In this document: one piece after another, positions 44,105 through 56,287 of the stretch
Numbering within the stretch: the first letter of the stretch is position 1
Layout: every line of letters begins with the position of its first letter
Assembly: GCA_936432065.2 (NCBI GenBank)
Contig: OW386285.2
Coordinates: 177,797,984 to 177,861,983, forward strand
Direction of reading: 5' to 3'
Source: Rutpela maculata
Lineage: Eukaryota; Arthropoda; Insecta; Coleoptera; Cerambycidae
Length of the DNA: 64,000 bases
Translations under genes and position numbers: made by a program
The notes under the pieces: model-generated
Seen by the model: only the letters and a program-made list of their open reading frames with translations
The model's database searches: none
What the model was told of the DNA's origin: nothing

Positions 44105-46031
44105 TAGATTAAATTAACTTACCTTAAGTGAAGTTCCAATCTAAATTATATGAACCACCTGGCCTGAAATGATCACTACCCAATGGGCACACGTACGTTT
44201 AATAAACGTTAAAAAAGGATTGAAAACCACACGTTGTTCTAGGGTTTTTTGCAACGGTTGATTCAACGAAAAAATGTCGCGCGGAAAAACGTTCTTATTA
44301 ACCAAATATAAACGTCTTTTAAACATGATAGATAACGATTGAATAACATTAAAAGAAACGATAAATATTCGTTAATAATCAACGTTTATGAAACGAAAGT
44401 AAATGTAGAATATAAACGTTTTATTAAAAGTTTTAATAACGTTAAATATTCACTAATTCTGTACGTTAATTAAACGAAATTAAAGAGGCTCTAGGTCTCC
44501 ATTTTCCAATATACATATATATGATATGTTACAAGATGAACCACCATGTAGATGAATGGACAATTACTTAATAGGTTAAACACCCACTGGGGGTTTTATC
44601 ATAAAACCAGTGGGTGCTTAACCCTTTAAACAGATAGCATAAAACTCTTTTATGCTATCTCGGCCAAGCCACAGAATAATGATCTTTAACCTGATCGTTA
44701 TAAGATCCATCCAATTAAATCGATGTTCCCTGAAGGAATTTGAACATTGCAATCTATGTTATATTTATTTTATATAAATTGATAAGAACATAAGATGAAG
44801 CATGAGTGATTATTGTCAGTGGTTTGCATGTGGCGCCATCTACAAATAATTTCTGCAGCGAACTACGTGGTAAGTAGGCAAATTTTATGCATTAATATAG
44901 CTGTGTAGAACAACGTCAAAAAACGTCATCATCTGTCACTTATTTCACCTGTAGATTTAGAACGTCAGTGCATTTTAAGTTAAAAGCATCAGTTATTTTA
45001 ATATTGTATAAAAAAAAAATTTTCCCTTTAAATAAAACATATTTCAATTGCTATATTTGATTAATGCAAACCGTTTAATTTTCTCGTTTCATGCACAACT
45101 GCGGGTTGTTACAACTTCTCATATTATGAACGTGCATTATACGTTAATATACCAGTAAAAGAAAAGTTGTAATTAGAACGTTTTATTTCAGTATTCCCTT
45201 CCACTACAGGTTGGGAATGTGTGTAGAAGTAACGTATTTTATAGGTTCTATTTAAATATAAAATTTTATATCCTAATTTTATACGTTGATATAGATTCGT
45301 AGAAAAACGTTTAAATAACGTAATCTTCTACCATCTATTTCACCTGTGGATTTAAAGTGCTCTTACATTTAGTAAGTTGGAAATAACAGTTATTTTAACG
45401 TTGTAAAAAATACGTTTTTTTTTCTTTAAATAAAACGTTTGAATCACCGTATTAAATATACCTAATAAAAAACAATAAACTTTTTTGTTTCATAAACGTT
45501 ACCTTTAGCGAGTCGTTAAAACTTCTTACATTATAAACGTGTTTTATACGTTATTACATATTTGTGAAAAAAACGTGCTTACTGAAACGTTTTATTCCAG
45601 TATTTTCTTCTACTAATGGTTAAAAATGCTTGTAGTAATAACGTATTTTAAACGTCTTATTTAAACGTTGAAATTTTCAACCAAATGCAACGTTGAAAAT
45701 TTCAACGTAAAACGTTTAATCAACGACTATAATGTTTTAAAAACGTTTATTAAACGTACGTGTGCCCATTGGGTATTATGTAGTACCGCCATATACTAGC
45801 CAGAAGTCGTAATTTTCAAAGCCAAAATTCAAATTTGGCCCCATACATATGCCAGCAGCCGGTAACCTAGAATTCTTCATTTCTTTGAAAGCTGCTTGAG
45901 GTCGCAACTTGAAATGATTCCGGGTATATAAATAAGTGGGATTAATATGAAGGGCGGGAGTGATCATTTCAGGCGAGGTGATTCATATTATTTAGATTGG
46001 AGCTTCACTTAAGGTAAGTTCGTTTAATCTA
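44105..46031. mobile_element. outer terminal-inverted-repeat element
   Basis: TAGATTAAATTAACTTACCT and about 70 further bases at the left (44105-44178) match the reverse complement of 45960-46031. A TA-flanked element is nested inside. A 63-codon minus frame (45776-45967) lies between the two and has no recognised domain. Confidence 0.68.
44179..45773. mobile_element. 1.6-kb TA-flanked DNA element with ACGTTTAATAAACGTT-type arms
   Basis: Ends CCCAATGGGCACACGTACG in perfect inverted orientation, flanked by TA on both sides (44177-44178, 45774-45775). The unoccupied sequence GATCACTATTATGTAG is seen nearby at about 46060-46075. The interior is full of AACGTTTAT motifs without a transposase frame. 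The TA duplication suggests mobilisation by a Tc1/mariner-type enzyme. Confidence 0.8.
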
Positions 46032-46245
46032 TGAATTATATTCCCACCTCACCCTCATGATCACTATTATGTAGATGTTTAAAGCTTGTTGTGACCGAAA
46101 GATAACGAGATTCTCTTGAAGATGAAACAAATTTAATGAACATGAGACATTAAAAAAATAATAATAAAATAATTAATTGTAAAGATGAAACATTGGTTGG
46201 ATACAACTGATGTATTATATTAACAAGTTGCATACAAGGCACGTA

Positions 46246-46985
46246 TTAAAATTCCGGAGAAGGCATAAGAATCGTTCTCATAAACTCCCCTTTGTCAGAA
46301 ATGGGACGGTTATAAAATTTGGCGAAGACTTGGGATTTTGCTGACCATCCTGCAGACTTTCGTATGGCATCTAGCTGTAAGCCTTTTCTCTTATCTGCTG
46401 AAGCTGCTGCATGGCGGGTCCTATGTGCTGAGAACTTGTCTGTATTAATGCCGCTATTCCTGAGAGCGGTCTTGACCCAGCGACTAAGTGTTTGTGAAGA
46501 CGCTTCCTTGTGAGGTTTTTTGTAGGCAATGAACAATTTAGTTGTGTTATATCGATGTAGCAGTTCAATGTAGAGGCTACACAAATTCTACAATCTTCTA
46601 AAAAAATTGGTATATATATATGGCCGGTTGAGAACCACCCCTTGAGGATGTCTTAATTGGTAAGGGAACTTTAATTTCTATACCATTTTCCGAACGTTCA
46701 ATGTTCACCAATTCAATTAATGCAAAGGTTTTCATCCTTTGAGCAGTTACCAGGGCCAAAAGAGTGACGAGTTTTATGGTTAATTGTTCTATTGAAATAT
46801 TATGGTTCGGGTGTAGAGTTTTCAAATAAGTTAAAACAGTTGTTGGGTCCCACATTGACTCATATTTCGGAACAGGTGGTCTCAAATTGCATAACCCTTT
46901 AAAAAATCGTTTGATACTAAAGTCCTGACTATGCGCATTCGTAATTGCAAAAGCAAAATTGTTATAAAGTTAGGCTGAACTTTTA
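46246..46985 (-). pseudogene. tyrosine recombinase of a transposon, catalytic C-terminal part
   Basis: Phage-integrase-type recombinase of an insect transposon (Crypton- or DIRS-like). From 46985 downwards: AHSQDFSIKRFFKGL and PPVPKYESMWDP, the first catalytic Arg in LLALVTAQRMKT, and, after a frameshift near 46590-46605, FIAYKKPHKEASSQTLSRWV, HRTRHAAAS (His-x-x-Arg), AGWSAKSQVF and the nucleophile Tyr in FAKFYNRPI. Its N-terminal domain is at about 61130-61328 on the same strand, beyond the giant foldback element. Confidence 0.83.
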
Positions 46986-47030
46986 CTTGACAAATCCCCA
47001 CAATCGCATGCTTCCAACCACAATACGGAC

Positions 47031-47037
47031 CTTAAAA
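47031..47037. repeat. target site duplication of the giant foldback, left copy (CTTAAAA)
   Basis: CTTAAAA precedes GACCGGTGTGAAGACAGC. The same seven bases follow the inverted end at 60741-60747. Confidence 0.85.
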
Positions 47038-47344
47038 GACCGGTGTGAAGACAGCAGCCAGACTTAGCAGCTAATATTTCCGAACTCTTCCGAACAACCA
47101 TAGGCGTCGGCGCAAGGGTCATGCGTGTCAAATAATAATGTTATATTAATTCAGCATTATATATTGGCAAAATTGGTTCTTTTCTACGACTTCTGATGTT
47201 CCGAAAGCTAGACAAAGTAAAATTTAAAATTGCCTTGCTCGACATTCTTAACTTCTGACACAGCGAGTTTTCAAAACAAATTTGACATTTCGATTACTAA
47301 GAATAAACTAATTTCGATGTAAAACTCGGAGTTCAATAATAAAT

Positions 47345-50300
47345 AATTCCCGAGGGGCGGAAAATAATCAACAACCCCAAAAACATATTAATTAATTTCA
47401 CGATATACTTCCATTTAGACAATAAGAAATTTTGAGGAAACAATACATCCTTGACGCTTTCTCTGGTGGCTGCTGCGACGAATGCTTGCTGACCTTCCGA
47501 GGGACGGAAGATAATTAACAACCTCAAAAACGCGTTAATAGATTTCTCGAAATCCCTACATTTAGACAACACCAAATTTTGAGGGAATAGTACCTACTAG
47601 ATGCTTTATCTTATGGCTAGTGCGACGAAGACTTGCAGAGCTGCCGAGGGGCGGAAAATAATTAACAACTCCAAAAACATAATAATTAATTTCTCGAAAT
47701 CTGTACATTTTGACAAGAACAAATTTTGTGGGAACAGTACTTACTTGATGCTTTCTCTAATGGCTAGTGCGGCGAAGACTTGCAGATCTCCCGAGGGGCG
47801 GAAAATAATTAACGACCCCAAAAACATATTAATTAATTACTCGAAATCTGTACATTTAGACAAGACCAAATTTTGAGGGAATAGTACCTACTTGATGCTT
47901 TCTCTGATGGCTAGTGCGACGACGACTTGCAGATTTCCCGAGGGGCGGAGAATAACTAAAAACACCAAAAATATATTATTTAATTTCTGGAAATCTATAC
48001 ATTTAGACAAGATCAAATTTTGTGGGAGCAGTACTTACTTGATGCTTTCTCTGATGGCCAGTGCGGCGAAGACATGCAGATCTCCCGAGGGGCGGAAAAT
48101 AATTAAAACCCCAAAAACATATTAATTAATTACTCGAAATCTGTACATTTAGACATCATCAAATGTTGAGGGAATAGTACCTACTTGATGCTTTCTCTGA
48201 TGGCCAGTGCGGCGAAGACTTGCAGATCTCCCGAGGGGTGGAAAATAATTAACAACCCCAGAAACATATTAATTAATTACTCGAAATCTGTACATTTAGA
48301 CAACACCAAATTTTGAGGGAACAGTACGTACTTGATGCTTTCTCTGATGGCTAGTGCGACGATGACTTGCAGATTTCCCGAGGGGCGGAGAATAATTAAA
48401 AACACCAAAAATATATTATTTAATTTCTGGAAATCTATACATTTAGACAAGATCAAATTTTGTGGGAGCAGTACTTACTTGATGCTTTCTCTGATGGCCA
48501 GTGCGGCGAAGACATGCAGATCTCCCGAGGGGCGGAAAATAATTAAAACTCCAAAAACATATTAATTAATTACTCGAAATCTGTACATTTAGACAACATC
48601 AAATGTTGAGGGAATAGTACCTACTTGATGCTTTCTCTGATGGCCAGTGCGGCGAAGACTTGCAGATCTCCCGAGGGGTGGAAAATAATTAACAACCCCA
48701 GAAACTTATTAATTAATTACTCGAAATCTGTACATTTAGACAACACCAAATTTTGAGGGAACAGTACGTACTTGATGCTTTCTCTGATGGCTAGTGCGAC
48801 GACGACTTGCAGATTTCCCGAGGGGCGGAGAATAATTAAAAACACCAAAAATATATTATTTAATTTCTGGAAATCTATACATTTAGACAAGATCAAATTT
48901 TGTGGGAGCAGTACTTACTTGATGCTTTCTCTGATGGCCAGTGCGGCGAAGACATGCAGATCTCCCGAGGGGCGGAAAATAATTAAAACCCCAAAAACAT
49001 ATTAATTAATTACTCGAAATCTGTACATTTAGACAACATCAAATGTTGAGGGAATAGTACCTACTTGATGCTTTCTCTGATGGCCAGTGCGGCGAAGACT
49101 TGCAGATCTCCCGAGGGGTGGAAAATAATTAACAACCCCAGAAACTTATTAATTAATTACTCGAAATCTGTACATTTAGACAACACCAAATTTTGAGGGA
49201 ACAGTACGTACTTGATGCTTTCTCTGATGGCTAGTGCGACGACGACTTGCAGATTTCCCGAGGGGCGGAGAATAATTAAAAACACCAAAAATATATTATT
49301 TAATTTCTGGAAATCTATACATTTAGACAAGATCAAATTTTGTGGGAGCAGTACTTACTTGATGCTTTCTCTGATGGCCAGTGCGGCGAAGACATGCAGA
49401 TCTCCCGAGGGGCGGAAAATAATTAAAACCCCAAAAACATATTAATTAATTACTCGAAATCTGTACATTTAGACAACATCAAATGTTGAGGGAATAGTAC
49501 CTACTTGATGCTTTCTCTGATGGCCAGTGCGGCGAAGACTTGCAGATCTCCCGAGGGGTGGAAAATAATTAACAACCCCAGAAACTTATTAATTAATTAC
49601 TCGAAATCTGTACATTTAGACAACACCAAATTTTGAGGGAACAGTACGTACTTGATGCTTTCTCTGATGGCTAGTGCGACGACGACTTGCAGATTTCCCG
49701 AGGGGCGGAGAATAATTAAAAACACCAAAAATATATTAATTAATTTCTGGAAATCTATACATTTAGACAAGATCAAATTTTGCGGAAGCAGTACTTACTT
49801 GATGCTTTCTCTGAAGGCCAGTGCGGCGAAGACTTGCAGATCTCCCGAGGGGCGGAAAATAATTAAAACCCCAAAAACATATTAATTAATTATCGAAATC
49901 TGTACATTTAGGCAACATCAAATTTTGAGGGAATAGTACCTACTTGATGCTTTCTCTGATGGCCAGTGCGGCGAAGACTTGCAGATCACCCGAGGGGTGG
50001 AAAATAATTAACAACCTCAGAAACTTATTAATTAATTACTCGAAATCTGTACATTTAGACAACACCAAATTTTGAGGGAATAGTACCTACTTGATGCTTC
50101 CTCTGATGGCTAGTGCGACGACGAGTTGCAGATTTCCCGAGTGGCGGAGAATAATTAAAAACACCAAAAATATATTAATTAATTTCTGGAAATCTATACA
50201 TTTAGACAAGACCAAATTTTGTGGGAGCAGTACTTACTTGATGCTTTCTATGATGGCCAGTGCGGCGAAGACTTGCAGATCTCCCGAGGGGCGGAAAATA

Positions 50301-53300
50301 ATTAAAACGCCAAAAACATATTAATTAATTACTCGAAATCTGTACATTTAGACAACATCAAATTTTGAGGGAATAGTACCTACTTGATGCTTTCTCTGAT
50401 GGCTAGTGCGGACAAGACTTGCAGATCTCCCGAGGGGCGGAGAATAATTAACAACCCCAAAAACATATTAATTAATTTCTCGAAATCTGTACATTTAGAC
50501 AAGACTAAATTTTGTGGGAACAGTACTTGCTTGATGCTCTCTCTAATGGCTAGTGCGGTGAAGGCTTGCAGATCTCCCAAGGGGCGGAAAATAATTAAAT
50601 ATCCTAAAAACGTGTTAATTGATTTCTCGAAATCGCTACATTTAGACAACACCAAATTTTGAGGGAGCGGTACCTACTAGATGCTTTATCTTATGGCTAA
50701 TGTGGCGAAGACTTGCAGATCTCCCGAGGAGCGGAAAATAATTAACAACCCCAAAAACATATTAATTAATTACTCAAAATCTGTACATTTAGACAAGACC
50801 AAATTTTGTGGGAATAGTACGTACTTGATGCTTTCTCTGATGGCCAGCGCGGCGAAGACTTGCAAATCTCCCGAGGGGTGGAAAAAATTAAAAAACCCAG
50901 AAACTTATTAATTAATTACTCGAAATCTGTACATTTAGACAAGACCAAAATTTGTGGGAAAGGTACCTACTTGATGCTTATTCTGATAGCCAGCGCGGTG
51001 AAGACTTGCAGATCTCCCGATGGGCGGAAAATAATTAAAAACCCTAAAAACGTATTAATCGATTTCTCAAAATACCTACATTTAGACAACACCAAATTTT
51101 GAGGGAATAGTACTTACTTGATGCTTTCTCTGATGGCTAGTGCGGCGAAGACTTGCAGATCTCCCGAGGGGCGGAGAATAATTAACAACTCCAAAAACAT
51201 TATAATTAATTTCTCGAAATCTGTACATTTAGACAATACCAAATTTTGTGGGAACAGTACTTACTTGATGCTTTCTCTAATGGCCTGTGCGGCGAAGAAT
51301 TGCAGATCTCCCAAGGGGCGGAAAATAATTAAATATCCTAAAAACGTGTTAATCGATTTCTCGAAATCGCTACATTTAGACAACACCAAATTTTGAGGGT
51401 GCTAGATGCTTTCTCTGATGGCCAGTGCGGCGAAGACTTGCAGATCTCCCGAGGGGCGGAAAATAATTAACGACCCCAAAAACATGTTAATTAATTACTC
51501 GAAATCTGTATATTTAGACAAAACCAAATTTTGTGAAACAGTACCTACTTGATGGTTTCTCCGATGGCCAGTGCGGCGAAGACTTGCAGATTTCCCAAGT
51601 GGCGGAAAATAATTAAAAACGTGTTAATCGATTTCTCGAAATCGCTACATTTAGACAACACCAAATTTTGAGGGAGCAGTACCTACTAGCTGCTTTATCT
51701 TATGGCTAGTGCGACGACGACTTGCAGATCTCCCGAGGGGCGGAGAATAATTAAAAACCCCAAGAATATATTAATTAATTTCTCGAAATCTATACATTTA
51801 GACAAGATCAAATTTTGTGGGAACAGTACCTACTCGATGCTTTCTCTGATGGTCAGTGCGGCGAAAACTTGCAGATATCGGAAGGGGCGGAAAATAATTA
51901 ACAACCCCAAAATCATACTAATTAATTTCTCGAAATCTGTACATTTAGACGAGTCCAAATTTTGTGGGAACAGTACATACTTGATGCTTTCTCTGATGGC
52001 CTATGCGGCGAAGACTTACAGAACTCCCAAGGGTGGGGAAATAATTAAAAATTTTAAAAACGTATTAATCGATTTCTCGAAATTCCTACATTTAGACAAC
52101 ACCAAATTTTGAGAAAACAGTACCTACTAGATGATTTATCTTATGGTTAGTGCGACGTCGACTTGCAGATCTCCCGAGGGGCGGAAAATAATTAACAACC
52201 CCAAAAACATGTTAATTAATTACTCGAAATTTGTAGATTTAGACAAGACCAAAATTTGTGGGAATAGTACTTACTTGATGCTTTCTCTGATGGCCAGCGC
52301 GGCGAAGACTTGCAGATCTCCCAAGGGGCGGAAAATAATTAAAAACCCAAAAAACATATCATTTAATTACTCGAAATCTGTACATTTAGACAATACCAAA
52401 CTTTGTGGGAATTGTACCTACTTGATGCTTTCTCTGATGGCCAGTGCGGCGAAGACTTGCAGATCTCCCGAGGGGTGGAAAATAATTAACAACCTCAGAA
52501 ACTTATTAATTAATTACTCGAAATCTGTACATTTAGACAACACCAAATTTTGAGGGAATAGTACTTATTTGATGCTTTCTCTGATGGCTAGTGCGACGAC
52601 GAGTTGCAGATTTCCCGAGGGGCAGAGAATAATTAAAAACACCAAAAATATATTAATTAATTTCTGGAAATCTATACATTCAGACAAGACCAAATTTTGT
52701 GGGAGCAGTACTTACTTGATGCTTTCTCTGATGGCCAGTGCGGCGAAGACTTGCAGATCTCCCGAGGGGTGGAAAATAATTAACAACCACCCCAGAAATT
52801 TATTAATTAATTATTCGAAATCTGTACATTTAGACAACACCAAATTTTGAGGAAATAGTACGTACTTGATGCTTTCTCTGATGGCTAGTGCGACGACGAC
52901 TGGCAGATTTCCCGAGGGGCGGAGAATTATTAAAAACACCAAAAATATATTAACTAATTTCTGGAAATCTATACATTTAGACAAGATCAAATTTTGTCGG
53001 AGCAGTACTTACTTGATGCTTTCTCTGATGGCCAGTGCGGCGAAGACTTGCAGATCTCCCGAGGGTCGGAAAATAATTAAAACCCCAAAAACATATTAAT
53101 TAATTACTCGAAATCTGTACATTTAGACAACATCAAATTTTGAGGGAATAGTACCTACTTGATGCTTTCTCTGATGGCTATTGCGGACAAGACTTGCAGA
53201 TCTCCCGAGGGGCGGAGAATAAATAACAACCCCAAAAACATATTAATTAATTTCTCGAAATCTGTACATTTAGACAAGACCAAATTTTGCGGGAACAGTA

Positions 53301-56274
53301 CTTACTTGATGCTTTCTCTAATGGCTAGTGCGGTGAAGGCTTGCAGATCTCCCAAGGGGCGGAAAATAATTAAATATCCTAAAAACGTGTTAATTGATTT
53401 CTCGAAATCGCTACATTTAGACAACACCAAATTTTGAGGGAGCGGTACCTACTAGATGCTTTATCTTATGGCTAATGTGGGGAAGACTTGCAGATCTCCC
53501 GAGGAGCGGAAAATAATTAACAACCCCAAAAACATATTAATTAATTACTCGAAATCTGTACATTTAAACAAGACCAAAATTTGTGGGAATAGTACCTACT
53601 TGATGCTTTCTCTGATGGCCAGTGCGGCGAAGACTGGCAAATCTCCCGAGGGGTGGAAAAAATTAAAAAACCCAGGAACTTATTAATTAATTACTCGAAA
53701 TCTATACATTTAGACAAGACCAAAATTTGTGGGAATAGTACTTACTTGATGCTTGCTCTGATGGCTAGTGCGGCGAAGACTGGCAGATCTTCCGAGGGGC
53801 GGAGAATAATTAACAACTTCAAAAACATATTAATTAATTTCTCGAAATCTGTACATTTAGACAATACCAAATTTTGTGGGAACAGTACTTACTTGATGCT
53901 TTCTCTAATGACCTGTGCGGCGAAGACTTGCAGATCTCCCAAGGTGCGGAAAATAATTAAATATCCTAAAAACGTGTTAATCGATTTCTCGAAATCGCTT
54001 CATTTAGACAACACCAAATTTTGAGGGTGCTAGATGCTTTATCTTCTGGCTATTGCGACGACGACTTGCAGATTTCCCGAGGGGCGGAGAATAATTAAAA
54101 ACCCCAAAAATATATTAATTAATTTCTCGAAATCTATACATTTAGACAAGATCAAATTTTGTGGGAACAGTACTTACTTGATACTTTCTCTGATGGCCAG
54201 TGCGGCGAAGACTTGCAGATCTCCCGAAGGGAGGAAAATAATTAAAACCCCAACAACATATTAATTAATTACTCGAAATCTGTACATTTAGACAAGACCA
54301 AATTTTGTGGGAATAGTACTTACTTGATGCTTTCTCTCATGGCCTATGCGGCGAAGACTTGAAGATCTTCCGAGGGGTGGAAAATAATTAACAACCCCAG
54401 AAACTTATTAATTAATTACTCGAAATCTGTACATTTAGACAAGACCAAAATTTGTGGTAATAGTACTTACTTGATGCTTTCTCTGATGGCCAGCGCGGCG
54501 AAGACTTGCAGATGTCCCAAGGGGTGGAAAATAATTAAAAACCCCAAAAACTTATCTTTTAATTACTCGAAATCTGTACATTTAGACAATACCAAACATT
54601 GTGAGAATTGTATCTACTTGATGCTTTCTCTGATGGCCAGTGCGGCGAAGACTTGCAGATCTCCCGAGGGGCGGAAAATAATTAAAAACTCTAAAAACGT
54701 ATTAATCGATTTCTCAAAATCACTACATTTAGACAACACCAAATTTTGTAGGAACAGTACTTACTTGATGCTTTCTCTAATGGCTAATGCGGCGAATACT
54801 TGCAGATCTCCCAAGGGGCGGAAAATAGTTTAAAACCCCAAGAACATATTAATTAATTACTCGAAATCTGTACACTTAGACAAGACCAAATTTTGTGTGA
54901 ATAGTACCTACTTGATGCTTTCTGCGATGGCCAGCGTGACGAAGGCTTGCAGATCTCCCGAGGGATGGAGAATAATTAACAACCCCAAAAACATATTAAT
55001 TAATTTCTCAAAATCTGTACATTTAGACAAGACCAAATTTTGTGGGAACAGTACTTACTTGATGCTTTCTCTAATGGCTTATGCGGCGAAGACTTGCAGA
55101 TCTCCCCAGGGGCGGAAAATAATTGACAACCCCAAAAACATATTAATTAATTACTCGAAATCTGTACATTTAGACAAAACCAAATTTTGTGGGAACAGTA
55201 CGCACTTGATGCTTTCTCTGATGGCCTGTGCGGCGAAGACTTGCAGATCTTCCGAGGGGCTGAAACTAATTAACAACCCCAAAAACATATTAATTAATTA
55301 CTCGAAATGTCTATATTTAGACAAAACCAAATTTTGTGGGAACAATACTTACTTGATACTTTCTCTAATGGCAAATGCGCTGAAGACTTGCAGATCTCCC
55401 CAGGGGCGGAAAATTATTGACAACCCCAAAAACATATTAATTAATTACTCGAAATCTGTACATTTAGACAAGACCAAATTTTGTGGGAACAGTACTTACT
55501 TGATGCTTTCTCTAATGGCTAATGCGGCGAAGACTTGCAGATCTCCCCAGGGGCGGAAAATAATTGACAACCCCAAAAACATATTAATTACTCGAAATCT
55601 GTACATTTAGACAAAACCAAATTTTGTGGGAACAGTACATACTTGATGCTTTCTCTGATGGTCGTTGCGGCGAAGACTCGCAGATCTTCCGAGGGGCTGA
55701 AACTAATTAACAACCCCAAAAACATATTAATTACTTACTCAAAATCTGTATATTTAGACAAAACCAAATTTTGTGGGAACAGTACTTACTTGATGCTTTC
55801 TCTAATGGCTAATGCGGCGAAGACTTGCAGATCTCCCGAGGGGCGGAAAATAATTAACAACCCCAAAAACATATTAATTGATTACTCAAAATCTGTACAT
55901 TTAGACAAGACCAAATTTTGTGAGAATAGTACCTACTTGATGCTTTCTCCGATGGCCAGTGCGGCGAAGACTTGCAGATCTCCCTAGGGGCGGAAAATAA
56001 TTAACAACCTCAAAAACATATTAATTAATTACTCGAAATCTGTACACTTAGACAAAACCAAATTTTGTCTGAATAGTAACTACTTGATGCTTTCTCTGAT
56101 GGCTAGTGTGGTGAAGACTTGCAGATCTCCCGAAGGGCGGAAATACTTAACAAAACCAAAAACATATTATTTAATTACTCGAAATCTGTACATTTAGACA
56201 AGACCAAATTTTGTAGGAATAGTACCTACTTGATGCTTTCTCCGGAGGCCAGTGCGGCGAAGACTTGCAGATCT
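47345..56274 (+). repeat. satellite array, left arm, monomer about 147 bp
   Basis: Roughly 60 monomers with the core CTTGATGCTTTCTCTGATGG, GACTTGCAGATCTCCCGAGG, AATTAATTACTCGAAATCTG and ACATTTAGACAAGACCAAAT. The usual length, 147 bp, is a multiple of three, which leaves one frame open over many monomers (longest 54897-55610, 237 codons, repeating 49 residues). I treat this as a by-product and not coding. Confidence 0.93.
47895..50094 (+). repeat. 440-bp higher-order repeat (three monomers), five copies
   Basis: Nearly identical trimers start at 47892, 48332, 48772, 49212 and 49652, with the next at 50091: a period of 440, 440, 440, 440 and 439 bp. The three monomers within a unit differ clearly from each other (for example GCGACGACGACTTGCAGATT versus GCGGCGAAGACATGCAGATC), while the same position in successive units is almost unchanged. 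Confidence 0.92.
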
Positions 56275-56287
56275 CCCGAGAGTTGGA

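Noticed and set aside
54897..55610. 237-codon open frame made of repeating 49-residue units, with many similar frames in the 47-60 kb array
   Set aside because: The satellite monomer is 147 bp, a multiple of three, so one stop-free frame repeats by itself. Frames break at every indel, occur in both arms in opposite directions, and show no start or promoter logic.
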